Of a stretch of DNA of 64,000 nt, positions 16,184 through 25,656 are shown in pieces. The translations under genes were made by a program, and so were the position numbers. Origin of the DNA: Frigoribacterium sp. VKM Ac-2836. GTDB taxonomy: Bacteria; Actinomycetota; Actinomycetes; Actinomycetales; Microbacteriaceae. Within the stretch, counting starts at the first letter, position 1. The number at the start of each line of letters is the position of its first letter. The notes under the pieces were generated by a model. It was given only the letters and a program-made list of their open reading frames with translations. It was not told the origin of the DNA and made no database searches. Location of the stretch: NCBI RefSeq assembly GCF_013248995.1, contig NZ_JABRPK010000004.1:124001-188000 (forward strand), in the 5' to 3' direction.

Positions 16184-17932
16184 TCACGACCTCGTGCTCG
16201 TGAAGGCCGAGGTGTCCATGGCGAGCTCTTCGGCGTCCAGGCCGAGCAGCACGCGTCTCATGACCTCTTCGTCGAGGGCGCCGGCATCACGCTCGCGCAG
16301 CACCACCTCGCGTCGTTTGGCGAGCAGTTCGCGCCGGATCGAGCCGAGGGCCTGGGGTGCGGCACGACGGCGCGCGCGCTGGGCGGCGGTCGCCCCCGAG
16401 ACGTCCCGTTCGTCGGCGTCGTCGAGGGCCGTGCGCTGCAGCGCCTCGTTCTGGCGCAACAGCCTCGTCGTCGAGAGCTGGACGGCGCGCTCGGTGAGCT
16501 CCGGCCCCCAGCGCTTCTCCCAGTCGGCACGACGCTCGTCGACGTACGCCATGGTCTCGTCGGTGCTCGTCGCGAAGATCGCCAGCTCGGCGGCGAGGTC
16601 GCGATCGTGTTGGGTGTCGTCGCGGACGCCGAGCACCCTGATGACGAACGGCAGCGTGAGCCCCTGCAGCAACAGGGTGCCGACCGTGACGATGAACGCG
16701 ATGAGGAACATGGTGTCGCGCGCCGGCACGGGGATGCTCGACTCGGTGATCGCCGGGATCGACACGGCGGCGGCGAGGGTGACCACGCCCCTCATGCCGG
16801 TCCACGAGATGACGCTCAGCTGTCGCCAGTCCATGCGAGGCTGCGGGTGGTAGCGCACCGTCCGCAGGGCCGGTGCCCTGCGGAGTCGGCGGAGGACGGG
16901 CACGCGCCGGAGCTTCCTCAGCACCGGCGAGAGGAACAGGTACCGGCCGGCCCGGGCCGCGTAGTACGTGCCGAACACGAAGACCGGCCGCACGAGGACG
17001 ACCACGGCCAGGACCGCGAGGGCGACGCCGACGCTCTGCCCGAGGCCGCGCTCGCTCTCGCTGACGTCGAGGACGACGGCTCGCAGCTGCAGGCCGATCA
17101 GCGCGAAGACGAAGCCCTCGAGCACGACGTCGGCGGCGGACCAGAACGGACGCTCCTGCAGGCGGGTCGCGTAGCCCGTCCGGGGTGAGTTGAAGCCGAC
17201 GTACAACCCGGCGGCCACGACCGCGAGCACCCCGGAGCCGTTCAGCTCTTCTGCGGCGATGTAGGCGATGAACGGCAACAGCAGACCGATGACGTTCTCG
17301 ACGACGGGGTCGTCGATGCGAATGCGCACACGGTGGGCGACGAAGCCGAGGGCCAGACCCACTGCCACGCCGACACCGATCGCGAGGCCGAAGATGCCGA
17401 GGTCGTCCCACAGTGTGAGGCTCGCGCCGCCCACGATCGCCAGGAACACCTTGACCAGGGTGAGCGACGCGGCGTCGTTGATCAGGCTCTCGCCCGACAG
17501 CACGGTCATCACCTTGCGCGGCAGCCCGAGCTTGCGGCCGATGGCGGCTGCCGACACGGCGTCAGGAGGCGCGACCACCGCCCCGACGAGCAGTGCGGCC
17601 GGCAGGGTCATGTCGGGGATCATCACGTAGGCGACGGCCCCGACGGCGAACGCCGTGACGACCACGGCCCCCACGCCCAGTCGTGCGATCTGGACCCGGC
17701 TCTCGCGGAAGTTCAGCAGGGAGACGTCGAGCGCCGCCGAGTAGAGCAGTGGCGGGAGGACGACGGTCAGGATGACCTCGGAGTCGATCTCGATGTCGGG
17801 CACGCCGGGGATCAGCGAGACGAGCAGGGCGACGCCCACCGTCAGGAGCGGGGCGGGCAGCCCGCGCCACCGGGCGAAGGCGGTCACGACGAGCGACCCG
17901 GTCAGGATGATCAGCAGCTCGCCGAGGTTCAT
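16184..17932 (-). CDS. CPA1-family Na+/H+ antiporter
   Basis: 582-residue cation:proton antiporter with about 12 membrane helices (residues 4-420). The conserved VVAPPDAVSAAAIGRKLGLP and GESLINDAASL motifs, carrying the ion-translocating acidic residues, identify it. A basic cytoplasmic loop between helices holds three imperfect 9-residue repeats (VLRKLRRVP, VLRRLRRAP, ALRTVRYHP; 16844-16924). The C-terminal ~140 residues are a helical soluble tail. Start ATG 17932 is chosen over an upstream GTG-initiated extension because it begins the first helix. Na+, K+ or Li+ preference cannot be told. Confidence 0.85.
   Translation of the reverse strand: MNLGELLIILTGSLVVTAFARWRGLPAPLLTVGVALLVSLIPGVPDIEIDSEVILTVVLPPLLYSAALDVSLLNFRESRVQIARLGVGAVVVTAFAVGAVAYVMIPDMTLPAALLVGAVVAPPDAVSAAAIGRKLGLPRKVMTVLSGESLINDAASLTLVKVFLAIVGGASLTLWDDLGIFGLAIGVGVAVGLALGFVAHRVRIRIDDPVVENVIGLLLPFIAYIAAEELNGSGVLAVVAAGLYVGFNSPRTGYATRLQERPFWSAADVVLEGFVFALIGLQLRAVVLDVSESERGLGQSVGVALAVLAVVVLVRPVFVFGTYYAARAGRYLFLSPVLRKLRRVPVLRRLRRAPALRTVRYHPQPRMDWRQLSVISWTGMRGVVTLAAAVSIPAITESSIPVPARDTMFLIAFIVTVGTLLLQGLTLPFVIRVLGVRDDTQHDRDLAAELAIFATSTDETMAYVDERRADWEKRWGPELTERAVQLSTTRLLRQNEALQRTALDDADERDVSGATAAQRARRRAAPQALGSIRRELLAKRREVVLRERDAGALDEEVMRRVLLGLDAEELAMDTSAFTSTRS
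17564..17573 (+). repeat. Dispersed repeat copy inside the antiporter gene
   Basis: Exact AGGAGGCGCG on the + strand; on the coding strand it encodes the conserved Val-Ala-Pro-Pro-Asp of the CPA1 signature. Confidence 0.7.
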
Positions 17933-18064
17933 GTGAGCAGGGCTCCGTCCAGTCGTCGCGGGCAGACGGGTGACGTGCACCCACTGCAAAGTTCACCCCA
18001 TCTTCTCAGGCACCCCCTAGGAGAACGTCGGGTGAACGGCCCCGGTCCGTCGTCGGACCGGCCG

Positions 18065-18070
18065 TAGCAT
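18065..18070 (+). promoter_or_regulatory. Leaderless-type -10 box of the carboxylesterase gene
   Basis: TAGCAT, 6 bases before GTG 18077. Confidence 0.45.
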
Positions 18071-18076
18071 CGCTGC

Positions 18077-19636
18077 GTGACCGCACAGCTCCGGGCGACC
18101 GTCCCGGCCCCCGACCTCGTCCGCTCCACCCGCTCGGGCGAGGTCCGAGGCGTGCGGGAGCGCGGCGTCCTCGCCTGGCGTGGCATCCCCTTCGCGGCGC
18201 CACCCGTGGGGCGCCTCCGGTTCCGGGCCCCCGAGGCTCCCGCGTCCTGGACGGGCATCCGCGACGCCGGCCGATTCGGGCCGGCCGCCCCGCAGGACCG
18301 CGTGCAGTTCGTCGGCGTCGACGCGACCACCCCGCTCAGCGAGGACTGCCTCACCGTCAACGTGACGGCGCCGGACGGGACGACGCCGGGCGACGGACTA
18401 CCCGTCCTCGTCTTCATCCACGGAGGCGCGTACAGCGTGGGGTCGTCCCGCGAGTTCCCGAGACAGGGCGAGACGCTCGTCCGCGAGGGCGGCATCGTCT
18501 ACGTCAGCCTCAACTACCGGCTGGGCGCCTTCGGCTACCTGGATTTCAGCCACTGGGCGACCGAAGACCGTCCGTTCGAGTCGAACCTCGGACTGCGCGA
18601 TCAGGTCGCGGCCCTCGAATGGGTCCGTGACAACGTCGCCGCGTTCGGCGGTGACCCCGATCGCGTCACCGTGTCGGGCGAGAGCTCGGGTGGCAACGCG
18701 GTGACGACCCTCATGACCGTGCCTCGCGCTCGCGGCCTGTTCCGCGGTGTCATCGCACAGAGTGCGCCGCCCAACGCGATCTACCCGCCGGACGTGACGC
18801 AGCGGTGGGCGGGGGAGTTCCTCGAACTGCTGACCCACGACCTGCACGACGACGACCTCGAGGCCACGAGCGTCGACGATGCGGCCGCGTTGCTCGCCGA
18901 GGCTCCGACGACGGCCATCGTCCGGGCAGCGAGTCGGCTGCAACTGCGCACCCCGGACGAGGACCCGGGCACGATCTGCTTCAGCCCGGTCATCGACGGC
19001 ACCTTCCTGCCCGAACGACCGTTGGACGCCTTCAAGGCCGGCCGGGCCCACCCGGTGCCGTTGATCATCGGCACCAACGACCGCGAGGGGTCGGTGTTCA
19101 CCGGTCGCCGCGACATCCTCGCGACCACCAAGCCGCGCATCCGGGCCATCTTCGCCGCCACCGAGAAGAAGGCCCGGAAGGCGATCAAGAAGCACTACCC
19201 GGGGCTGCCCGCCCGACCTGCGGCCCTCGACTTCGGAGGCGACTACGCGTTCTGGTTCCCGAGCGTCAAGGTCGCCGAACGGCACGCGCTCCACCAACCC
19301 GTGCGTTTCTACCGCTTCGACGCCACGACGCGCATCCTGCGCGTGGCCGGGGTCGATGCGTTCCACGGCCTCGAGCTCTGGGCCGTCTACGACCGCATGG
19401 GGTCCGCCTTCGGGTGGGCGATGAGCCTGCTGGGTGGCCGTCGGGCCTTCTTGCGCACGGCGGCACGGACCCGCTCGCGCTGGCTCGAGTTCGTCCGCAC
19501 GGGAGCGGTGGCCGACTGGCCGACCTACGACCCGCACCGACGACGCACCCTGATCATCGACGCCCGCGACCGTGTCGAGCACGACCCACGGGGCGAGCGA
19601 CGACGGGCGTGGCAGGACTTCGTGCCCCACGTCTGA
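18077..19636 (+). CDS. Type-B carboxylesterase/lipase family protein
   Basis: 519-residue alpha/beta hydrolase of the para-nitrobenzyl esterase/cholinesterase family. The oxyanion-hole motif HGGAY (residues 115-119) and the nucleophile Ser203 in GESSGG are clear; EDCLTVNV (89-96) is the family's second signature. No signal peptide, so it is probably cytosolic. It hydrolyses carboxylic esters; the natural substrate is unknown. It is divergent from the antiporter gene. Confidence 0.87.
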   Translation: MTAQLRATVPAPDLVRSTRSGEVRGVRERGVLAWRGIPFAAPPVGRLRFRAPEAPASWTGIRDAGRFGPAAPQDRVQFVGVDATTPLSEDCLTVNVTAPDGTTPGDGLPVLVFIHGGAYSVGSSREFPRQGETLVREGGIVYVSLNYRLGAFGYLDFSHWATEDRPFESNLGLRDQVAALEWVRDNVAAFGGDPDRVTVSGESSGGNAVTTLMTVPRARGLFRGVIAQSAPPNAIYPPDVTQRWAGEFLELLTHDLHDDDLEATSVDDAAALLAEAPTTAIVRAASRLQLRTPDEDPGTICFSPVIDGTFLPERPLDAFKAGRAHPVPLIIGTNDREGSVFTGRRDILATTKPRIRAIFAATEKKARKAIKKHYPGLPARPAALDFGGDYAFWFPSVKVAERHALHQPVRFYRFDATTRILRVAGVDAFHGLELWAVYDRMGSAFGWAMSLLGGRRAFLRTAARTRSRWLEFVRTGAVADWPTYDPHRRRTLIIDARDRVEHDPRGERRRAWQDFVPHV

Positions 19637-19748
19637 TCGGTGGTGCCACGGCGGCGTCGGGGCGGGCGTCACCTGTCGTCCACCGGGATGTACCCCGCTG
19701 GTCACCGTCGAGTTGACCCGCGTTCACCCACCTGTGACACTCAGGCCG

Positions 19749-21029
19749 GTGGACATCACACTCATCGTCGTCCTGGTCATCGCGCTGGCGCTCTTCTTCG
19801 ACTTCACGAACGGGTTCCACGACACGGCCAATGCCATGGCGACCCCGATCGCGACCGGCGCGATGAAACCCAAGGTCGCCGTCACGGTGGCCGCGATCCT
19901 CAACCTGGTCGGGGCCTTCCTCAGCACCGAGGTCGCCAAGACCGTCTCGGGCGGCATCATCCGCGAGGGCGACGGCGGGGTGCAGATCACCCCCGAGATG
20001 ATCTTCGCCGGCCTGATCGGCGCCGTCGTCTGGAACATGTTCACCTGGCTGCGGGGTCTCCCGTCGAGCTCGTCGCACGCCCTCTTCGGCGGGTTGATCG
20101 GCGCGGCCATCGTCGGCGCCGGCATGGGGTCGGTCGACTTCGGGGTCGTTCTGTCGAAGGTGGTGCTGCCCGCCCTGCTCGCCCCCTTGATCGCCGGGGT
20201 GGTCGGGTACACCGCCACGCGGCTCGCGTACACGATCACCCGACGCCGGGACGACAAGAGCGAGCGCGGCGGTTTCCGGTACGGCCAGATCTTCACGTCG
20301 TCGCTGGTCGCCCTCGCACACGGCACGAACGACGCGCAGAAGACCATGGGGGTCATCACGCTCACGCTGATCGCGGGCGGCCTGCTCACGCCCGACTCCG
20401 GCCCGCCCTTCTGGGTGGTCGTCGTCTGCGCTCTCGCCATCGCCCTGGGGACGTACACGGGTGGCTGGCGCATCATCCAGACGATGGGCGGCGGCCTGAC
20501 CGAGGTCAAGCCCACGCAGGGCTTCTCGGCCGAGGCGTCGACCACGGCGACGGTCCTCGCGTCGAGCCACCTGGGCTTCGCGCTCTCGACCACGCAGGTC
20601 GCGAGCGGGTCGATCATCGGCGCCGGCCTCGGACGTCGAGGCTCGAAGATCCAGTGGGGCACGGCCGGCAAGATCGTCGTCGCCTGGTTCATCACCCTCC
20701 CCGCTTCGGCAGCCGTCGGTGCCGCGGCAGCCCTCGTCGCCACGCTCGGCGTCACGGGCCTCGTGATCGACGCCGCCGTCGGCGCGGCCGTCATCGCCGG
20801 CATCTTCGTCCTCTCGCGCCGCCGCCCGCACGACCAGGGGGCGGCCATCGAGGTCGACGTCGCCGCCACCTCGGTGCTCTCGCGTCGTCGTGCCCGGCGG
20901 GCCATCCGCAAGGGCCGGGTCGACACCCCGGCCTCCGGGATCGAGGCCCCCTTCGTCCGCATGGACGACCCACCCGAGCCCGTCCCCGCCCCCCGCGGCA
21001 CGGCGCCGATCGACGACGAGGTGCGCTGA
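19749..21029 (+). CDS. pit: Pit-family inorganic phosphate permease
   Basis: 426-residue PiT/PHO4 transporter with about 10 membrane helices. Both internally duplicated signatures are present: FDFTNGFHDTANAMAT (residues 16-31) and SLVALAHGTNDAQKTMG (around 185-200). It imports phosphate with a cation, probably as a metal-phosphate complex. A ~70-residue polar C-terminal tail follows the last helix. Start GTG 19749 begins the first helix. A TTGACC -35-like element at 19713-19718 precedes it without a convincing -10. Confidence 0.88.
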   Translation: MDITLIVVLVIALALFFDFTNGFHDTANAMATPIATGAMKPKVAVTVAAILNLVGAFLSTEVAKTVSGGIIREGDGGVQITPEMIFAGLIGAVVWNMFTWLRGLPSSSSHALFGGLIGAAIVGAGMGSVDFGVVLSKVVLPALLAPLIAGVVGYTATRLAYTITRRRDDKSERGGFRYGQIFTSSLVALAHGTNDAQKTMGVITLTLIAGGLLTPDSGPPFWVVVVCALAIALGTYTGGWRIIQTMGGGLTEVKPTQGFSAEASTTATVLASSHLGFALSTTQVASGSIIGAGLGRRGSKIQWGTAGKIVVAWFITLPASAAVGAAAALVATLGVTGLVIDAAVGAAVIAGIFVLSRRRPHDQGAAIEVDVAATSVLSRRRARRAIRKGRVDTPASGIEAPFVRMDDPPEPVPAPRGTAPIDDEVR

Positions 21030-21238
21030 TGATCGACTGGTCCGCGTTCGTCGTGGTGGCTCTCGTGGCGCTCTTCTCCGCAGCTGCCCTCGTGTCGCTC
21101 TACTCCCTCGGCCTGCGCCTCCTGACGGTCGAGGGACGGACGACCGTTCGCACCGCCGCCGGGTACGCCTGCTTCGTCGTCTGCGCGCTCGGGGTGCTGT
21201 ACGGCATCTACCTGATCATCCCGGGCTTCCACCGCTGA
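21029..21238 (+). CDS. Small membrane protein coupled to the phosphate permease
   Basis: 69 residues, two membrane segments (AFVVVALVALFSAAALVSLY and YACFVVCALGVLYGIYLIIP). Its ATG overlaps the pit stop codon by one base (TGATG), implying translational coupling. Similar small membrane proteins often follow pit in actinobacteria; function unknown. Confidence 0.75.
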   Translation: MIDWSAFVVVALVALFSAAALVSLYSLGLRLLTVEGRTTVRTAAGYACFVVCALGVLYGIYLIIPGFHR

Positions 21239-21296
21239 TCCGGCCCTGGCGCCTCGTCTCGTCCCCACGAACGGGACCGTCTCGGTCCGCCCCGAC

Positions 21297-21306
21297 CGCG
21301 CCTCCT
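21297..21306 (-). repeat. Single intergenic copy of the dispersed repeat
   Basis: Exact CGCGCCTCCT on the + strand, in the longer match ACCGCGCCTCCTG (21295-21307), between the small membrane protein gene and aspA. Confidence 0.7.
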
Positions 21307-21400
21307 GCGCGTGCCCGGCCCGCGACCCCGCCGGTAGGCTCGACGGAAGCGTCCGGTCGACGACGACCGGGCCCCGACTGACGACGGAGGCTCACCACAC

Positions 21401-22918
21401 GTGACGACCGAGACAGCAGCACCGACCCGCACCGAGACCGATTCGCTGGGCAGCCGAGAGGTGCCCGCCGAGGTCTACTGGGGCATCCACACCGCCCGGG
21501 CGCTCGAGAACTTCCCCATCTCGCAGCGGCCGATCTCGGTCTACCCCGACCTCGTCACGGCCCTCGCGCTCGTGAAGCAGGCGGCGGCCCGGGCCAACGT
21601 CGAGATCGGCGTCCTCGATCCGGTCAAGGCCGAGGCCATCGAACGGGCCTGCGAAGAGATCCGCGGTGGCGCGCTGCACGACCAGTTCGCCGTCGGGGTC
21701 ATCCAGGGCGGGGCCGGCACGTCGACCAACATGAACAGCAACGAGGTCATCGCCAACCGCGCCCTCGAGTTGCTCGGCCACGCCAAGGGCGAGTATCGCC
21801 ACCTGCACCCGATCGACGACGTCAACCGCAGCCAGAGCACCAACGACACCTACCCCACGTCGATCAAGATCGGGATGGTGCTCACCCTGCGTCGACTGCT
21901 GGTCGAACTCGACCTGCTCGCCGACTCGTTCGCCGCCAAGGGCGCCGAGTTCCACGACGTGCTGAAGGTCGGTCGCACCCAGCTGCAGGACGCCGTGCCG
22001 ATGACCCTCGGTCAAGAGTTCACCGGATTCGCGCACACCCTCGCCGAGGACGTCCAGCGTCTCCGCGACGTCGTGCCGCTGCTGGGCGAGATCAACCTCG
22101 GGGCCACCGCCATCGGCACGGGCATCACGGCCGATCCGCTCTACGCCGACGCCGTCCGTCGGCACCTCAGCACGCTCTCGGGCATGGACCTCGTCACGGC
22201 CCCCGACCTCATCGAGGCCACGAGCGACACGGGCGTCTTCATGACCCTGAGCGGGGCCCTCAAACGCAGCGCCATCAAGCTCGCGAAGATCTGCAACGAC
22301 CTGCGACTGCTGTCTTCCGGCCCCCAGGCAGGCATCAGCGAGATCACGCTGCCGCCGCGGCAGGCCGGGTCGTCGATCATGCCGGGCAAGGTGAACCCCG
22401 TGATCCCCGAGGTCGTGAACCAGGTCGCGTTCTCCGTCGCCGGGGCCGACGTCACGGTGACCATGGCCGCCGAGGCCGGGCAACTGCAGCTCAACGCCTT
22501 CGAGCCCGTCATCACGCATTCGGTCATGCAGAGCCTGCAGTGGATGACCTACGCCTGTCAGACCCTGCGGGTCAACTGCGTCGACGGCATCGAGGCGAAC
22601 CGTGCCCGCCTGACCCAGCAGGTCGAGACGAACGTCGGCAGCGTGACGGCGCTCACGCCCTACATCGGCTACACGGCGGCGGCGGCCATCGCGCACACGG
22701 CCCTCACGACCAACGCGGCGATCGCACCCCTCGTGGTCGCCGCCGGTCTGATGACCGACGAGCAGGTGCGCAAGGTGCTCTCTCCCGCCCGTCTCTCCGG
22801 GCTCTCTCCGATCACCAGCGCGATCACCGTCATCGACGTCGACGACCCCGCCGCGGCCGTGGCCCGGGCGGCCAACACGACGGGCGCCCGCAACCCGGGC
22901 GACGAGACCGCCGGCTGA
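21401..22918 (+). CDS. aspA: Aspartate ammonia-lyase (aspartase)
   Basis: 505-residue member of the aspartase/fumarase superfamily; converts L-aspartate to fumarate and ammonia as a cytosolic homotetramer. The superfamily signature GSSIMPGKVNPV, carrying the catalytic Ser on a mobile loop, is present near residue 327, as is the substrate-binding GGAGTSTNMNSNE (around 107). Length slightly exceeds the usual ~470-480 because of short terminal extensions. Class II fumarase is the main alternative; GAGTSTNMN fits aspartase. Start GTG 21401 follows ggagg by ten bases. Confidence 0.88.
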   Translation: MTTETAAPTRTETDSLGSREVPAEVYWGIHTARALENFPISQRPISVYPDLVTALALVKQAAARANVEIGVLDPVKAEAIERACEEIRGGALHDQFAVGVIQGGAGTSTNMNSNEVIANRALELLGHAKGEYRHLHPIDDVNRSQSTNDTYPTSIKIGMVLTLRRLLVELDLLADSFAAKGAEFHDVLKVGRTQLQDAVPMTLGQEFTGFAHTLAEDVQRLRDVVPLLGEINLGATAIGTGITADPLYADAVRRHLSTLSGMDLVTAPDLIEATSDTGVFMTLSGALKRSAIKLAKICNDLRLLSSGPQAGISEITLPPRQAGSSIMPGKVNPVIPEVVNQVAFSVAGADVTVTMAAEAGQLQLNAFEPVITHSVMQSLQWMTYACQTLRVNCVDGIEANRARLTQQVETNVGSVTALTPYIGYTAAAAIAHTALTTNAAIAPLVVAAGLMTDEQVRKVLSPARLSGLSPITSAITVIDVDDPAAAVARAANTTGARNPGDETAG

Positions 22919-22930
22919 CGCGACCACACG

Positions 22931-22970
22931 CAGGAGGCGCGGTGCCGGTCGACCGGCACCGCGCCTCCTG
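22931..22970. terminator. 40-bp perfect palindrome built from two dispersed repeat copies
   Basis: Two 20-base arms (22931-22950 and 22951-22970) are exact complements with no spacer, each beginning or ending with the repeat core CAGGAGGCGCGG. It lies between the convergent ends of aspA and the brkB-like gene, so bidirectional termination is plausible. Confidence 0.7.
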
Positions 22971-22993
22971 TGTGTCGGTGACGTCGAGGGCGC

Positions 22994-24127
22994 CTAAGAG
23001 GTCGAGGGGGCGTGGGTGTTCGGGTCGACTTGCTCGGCGCGCTGTGCGGCCTGCGGTCGCTCGTCGGCGGGCCGGTCGCGATCGCCCCTCAGGTGGACGC
23101 GCCGCAGGTCGTCCGGCTCGAGCACGCCACCGTTCTCGCGCAGGGCCCGCTCGCGGATGGCGCGGCCCACGCGGACGTCCCACGCGAGGTTGCGCGCCAG
23201 GATGTGGTTGCGCGCCGTGTCACGCAACGGCAGGGGGATGACCTCCTCGGCCTGCACCCCTCGACGCAGCTGGCGCATGCGTAAGATCTCGCTGTCGAGC
23301 TCGCCGCCGATCACGAGCACGAAGTTGCTGATGTAGGCGTAGAGCAGCACGACCACCACGCCGCCGACCCACCCGTAGAAGCGGTCGTAGTTCGACACCG
23401 TCGCGACGTAGACCGCGAAGCCCACCGTCGCGATCGCCCAGCCGCCGAGCGCGACCATGGCGCCGTACGACACCCAGCGCAGGCGGGGTGGCCGCACGTT
23501 GGGGGTGAAGAAGTAGAGCATCGCGACCGAGAGCACGGCCAGGGCGACGAGCACCGGCCATTTGAAGACGTTGTAGAGGTCGGTCCAGGGGCGGCCGATG
23601 CCGAACCGGGCGGCGACGGCGTCGCTCAGCGTGGGCGTCACGAGCAGGATCACGGCGATGACGGCGAACGACACCATCAACACGAGCGTGACGATCATCA
23701 TGTGGCCACGGAACTTCCAGATGCGACGCCCCTCCTCGACCTCGTAGGCCGTGTTCATGGCCCGCCCGAAGGCCGTCGTGTACGCCGACAGCGACCACAG
23801 GGTGAGCCACAGGCCGATGCCGAAGGCGACGCCCGGGTTCGACAGGCTGAGCATCTGCTCGAGCGGCCAGCGAAGGGTGTCGATCGCGGCAGGGGTCAGG
23901 ACGTACCGGGCCACCGAGAGGATCTCGTCCACGGCGTCACCGTCGTCGACGAAGAGCGCGACCCCCGAGACGAGGGCGAGGGCTCCGGGCACCAGCGCCA
24001 ACATCGCGAAGAAGGTGAGTGATCCGGCGGCGTCGATGGTGCGGTGGCGCAGGAAATCGTGCCAGACCCGCATGATCACGTACCGGAACAGCGACGGGTC
24101 CTCGGGCAGGGAACGCGTCGGGGCCAT
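22994..24127 (-). CDS. YihY/BrkB family inner-membrane protein
   Basis: 377 residues with six membrane helices in the N-terminal 280 residues. The family pattern is clear: AAGSLTFFAMLALVPG, SLSAYTTAFGRAMNTAYEVEEGR and GGVVVVLLYAYISNFVLVIGGELD. The C-terminal ~90 residues are polar and extended. The family was once called ribonuclease BN or BrkB serum-resistance factor; its actual function is uncertain. It is divergent from the PrsW gene. Confidence 0.85.
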   Translation of the reverse strand: MAPTRSLPEDPSLFRYVIMRVWHDFLRHRTIDAAGSLTFFAMLALVPGALALVSGVALFVDDGDAVDEILSVARYVLTPAAIDTLRWPLEQMLSLSNPGVAFGIGLWLTLWSLSAYTTAFGRAMNTAYEVEEGRRIWKFRGHMMIVTLVLMVSFAVIAVILLVTPTLSDAVAARFGIGRPWTDLYNVFKWPVLVALAVLSVAMLYFFTPNVRPPRLRWVSYGAMVALGGWAIATVGFAVYVATVSNYDRFYGWVGGVVVVLLYAYISNFVLVIGGELDSEILRMRQLRRGVQAEEVIPLPLRDTARNHILARNLAWDVRVGRAIRERALRENGGVLEPDDLRRVHLRGDRDRPADERPQAAQRAEQVDPNTHAPSTS

Positions 24128-24194
24128 GCTGCGAGATTACCGGCTGCCCGCGCCGGCACGGGCCTCGCACCGCGCCGACCTCGGTGCCAGCCCG

Positions 24195-24200
24195 TAGGGT
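24195..24200 (+). promoter_or_regulatory. Leaderless-type -10 box of the PrsW gene
   Basis: TAGGGT, 6 bases before ATG 24207. Confidence 0.45.
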
Positions 24201-24206
24201 CGGGGC

Positions 24207-25583
24207 ATGACCTGGTCCGATCCCCACGGCGTCGGACACGACGCGTACGGGCGCCCGTTGACGCCCTACGCCGACCCGTACTCGGCGGGGCCGGCGGTGG
24301 GGGGCCGGTGGCCGGCCCACGGCCCGGCGGTCAACCCCGAGCCGGTCTGGTATCCGGTGCAGCCGGTCTTCGCGCAACCGGCCCCACGCCGTCGCGTCGC
24401 CAGTGCGGTGGCGCTCGCGGTCGGGTTCACCGTGATCGGCACCTTCGCCGCGGCCGTCGGCCTGTACTTCGCGATCTTCGTGCAGCCCGCCGTGCTGCTC
24501 GCGGGCAGCCTTCTCGCCTTCGTGCCGTTGGCGATCGTGTTGGTCGGCATCTGGCTGGTCGACCGGTGGGAGCCCGAACCGCGTGTGGCCCTGCTCTTCG
24601 CCTTCCTCTGGGGCGCGGCGGTGGCAGTCGGCACCGCGCTGATCGTCGACATCGCCCTGACGACGGCGAGATCGGTGCTCGGGGTCCGGTCGAGCGGACT
24701 CGACGACGTGCTCGGCGCGGTCGTCCAGGCGCCTCTCGTCGAAGAGGGTGCGAAGGGGCTCGGCGTCCTGTTGGTCCTGTGGATCTTCCGGCGACACTTC
24801 GACGGCCCGGTCGACGGCATCGTCTACGCGGCGACCGTGGCGGCGGGCTTCGCCTTCGTCGAGAACATCCAGTACTTCGCCCTGCAGGTCGGTGAGGACC
24901 TCGCGACCGGCAGTCGGGGCCTCGCGTACGTCTTCTTCGTCCGCGCGCTCATGTCCCCCTTCGCCCACGTGATGTACACGGCGTGCACGGGGTTCGCCCT
25001 CGGCCTCGCGGCTCGGAGGACCGGCCCCTACGGTGCGATCGGCTGGTTCTTCGTGGGGCTCGTTCCCGCAGCGGGTCTGCACGCGCTCTGGAACGGGGCG
25101 TTGTTCGTCGTCGGGGACGGCTTCTTCGTCTACTACCTGCTCGTGCAGGTGCCGATCTTCGCGGCGATGGTCCTGCTCGTGGTGTTCCTCCGGCGCAACG
25201 AGCGGAGGGTCACCCACGACCGGCTCGCCGAGTACGCCGCCGTGGGCTGGTTCAGTGCCGACGAGGTCGGCATGCTCTCGTCGAGCGCCGGCCGGCGACG
25301 TGCGAGGTCGTGGGCCGCGTCCCGCGGCATCCGACCCGCCATGACGGTCTTCATCTCGAACGCGACGCGTCTGGCCTTCACCCGTCAGCGGCTCGTCAAA
25401 GGGCGTCGTGCGCTCGACGAGGCGGTCCAGCGTGACGAGGCGGAGCTGCTCGACGCCCTCACGGCGAGCCGCGTCGCCCTGCAGGCCCCGCCGACCGCGT
25501 TCGTCGGCTACCCGCAGCACCCGGGCTGGCCGCCCCCGCTGCCCGGTCACGCCGGTCCGCCCCACTCGGGCCCCGGGTGGTGA
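24207..25583 (+). CDS. PrsW family intramembrane metalloprotease
   Basis: 458 residues with a Pro/Tyr-rich cytoplasmic N-terminus (~65 residues), eight or so membrane helices and a ~120-residue polar tail. PrsW motifs are present: EEGAKGL, the glutamate-bearing FAFVENIQYF, and His-containing helices (SPFAHVMYTA, AAGLHALWNG). In Bacillus PrsW cleaves an anti-sigma factor; here no anti-sigma gene is adjacent, so the substrate is unknown. A -10 box lies 6 bases upstream. Confidence 0.85.
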   Translation: MTWSDPHGVGHDAYGRPLTPYADPYSAGPAVGGRWPAHGPAVNPEPVWYPVQPVFAQPAPRRRVASAVALAVGFTVIGTFAAAVGLYFAIFVQPAVLLAGSLLAFVPLAIVLVGIWLVDRWEPEPRVALLFAFLWGAAVAVGTALIVDIALTTARSVLGVRSSGLDDVLGAVVQAPLVEEGAKGLGVLLVLWIFRRHFDGPVDGIVYAATVAAGFAFVENIQYFALQVGEDLATGSRGLAYVFFVRALMSPFAHVMYTACTGFALGLAARRTGPYGAIGWFFVGLVPAAGLHALWNGALFVVGDGFFVYYLLVQVPIFAAMVLLVVFLRRNERRVTHDRLAEYAAVGWFSADEVGMLSSSAGRRRARSWAASRGIRPAMTVFISNATRLAFTRQRLVKGRRALDEAVQRDEAELLDALTASRVALQAPPTAFVGYPQHPGWPPPLPGHAGPPHSGPGW

Positions 25584-25643
25584 CGACCGCCACCGCGACG
25601 ACCGCCACCGCGACGTTCGCCACCGCGACGACCGCCGTCGCCA
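25584..25643. repeat. 15-bp tandem repeat, four copies
   Basis: Units CGACCGCCACCGCGA at 25584-25598 and 25599-25613, a two-base variant at 25614-25628 and a diverged fourth at 25629-25643. The array begins right after the PrsW stop codon and ends 13 bases before the convergent MFS gene. Confidence 0.8.
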
Positions 25644-25656
25644 CCGCGGACGCGGG

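Noticed and set aside
25584-25643. Tandem array as a CRISPR
   Set aside because: Units are contiguous without spacers and only 15 bases long; no cas genes.
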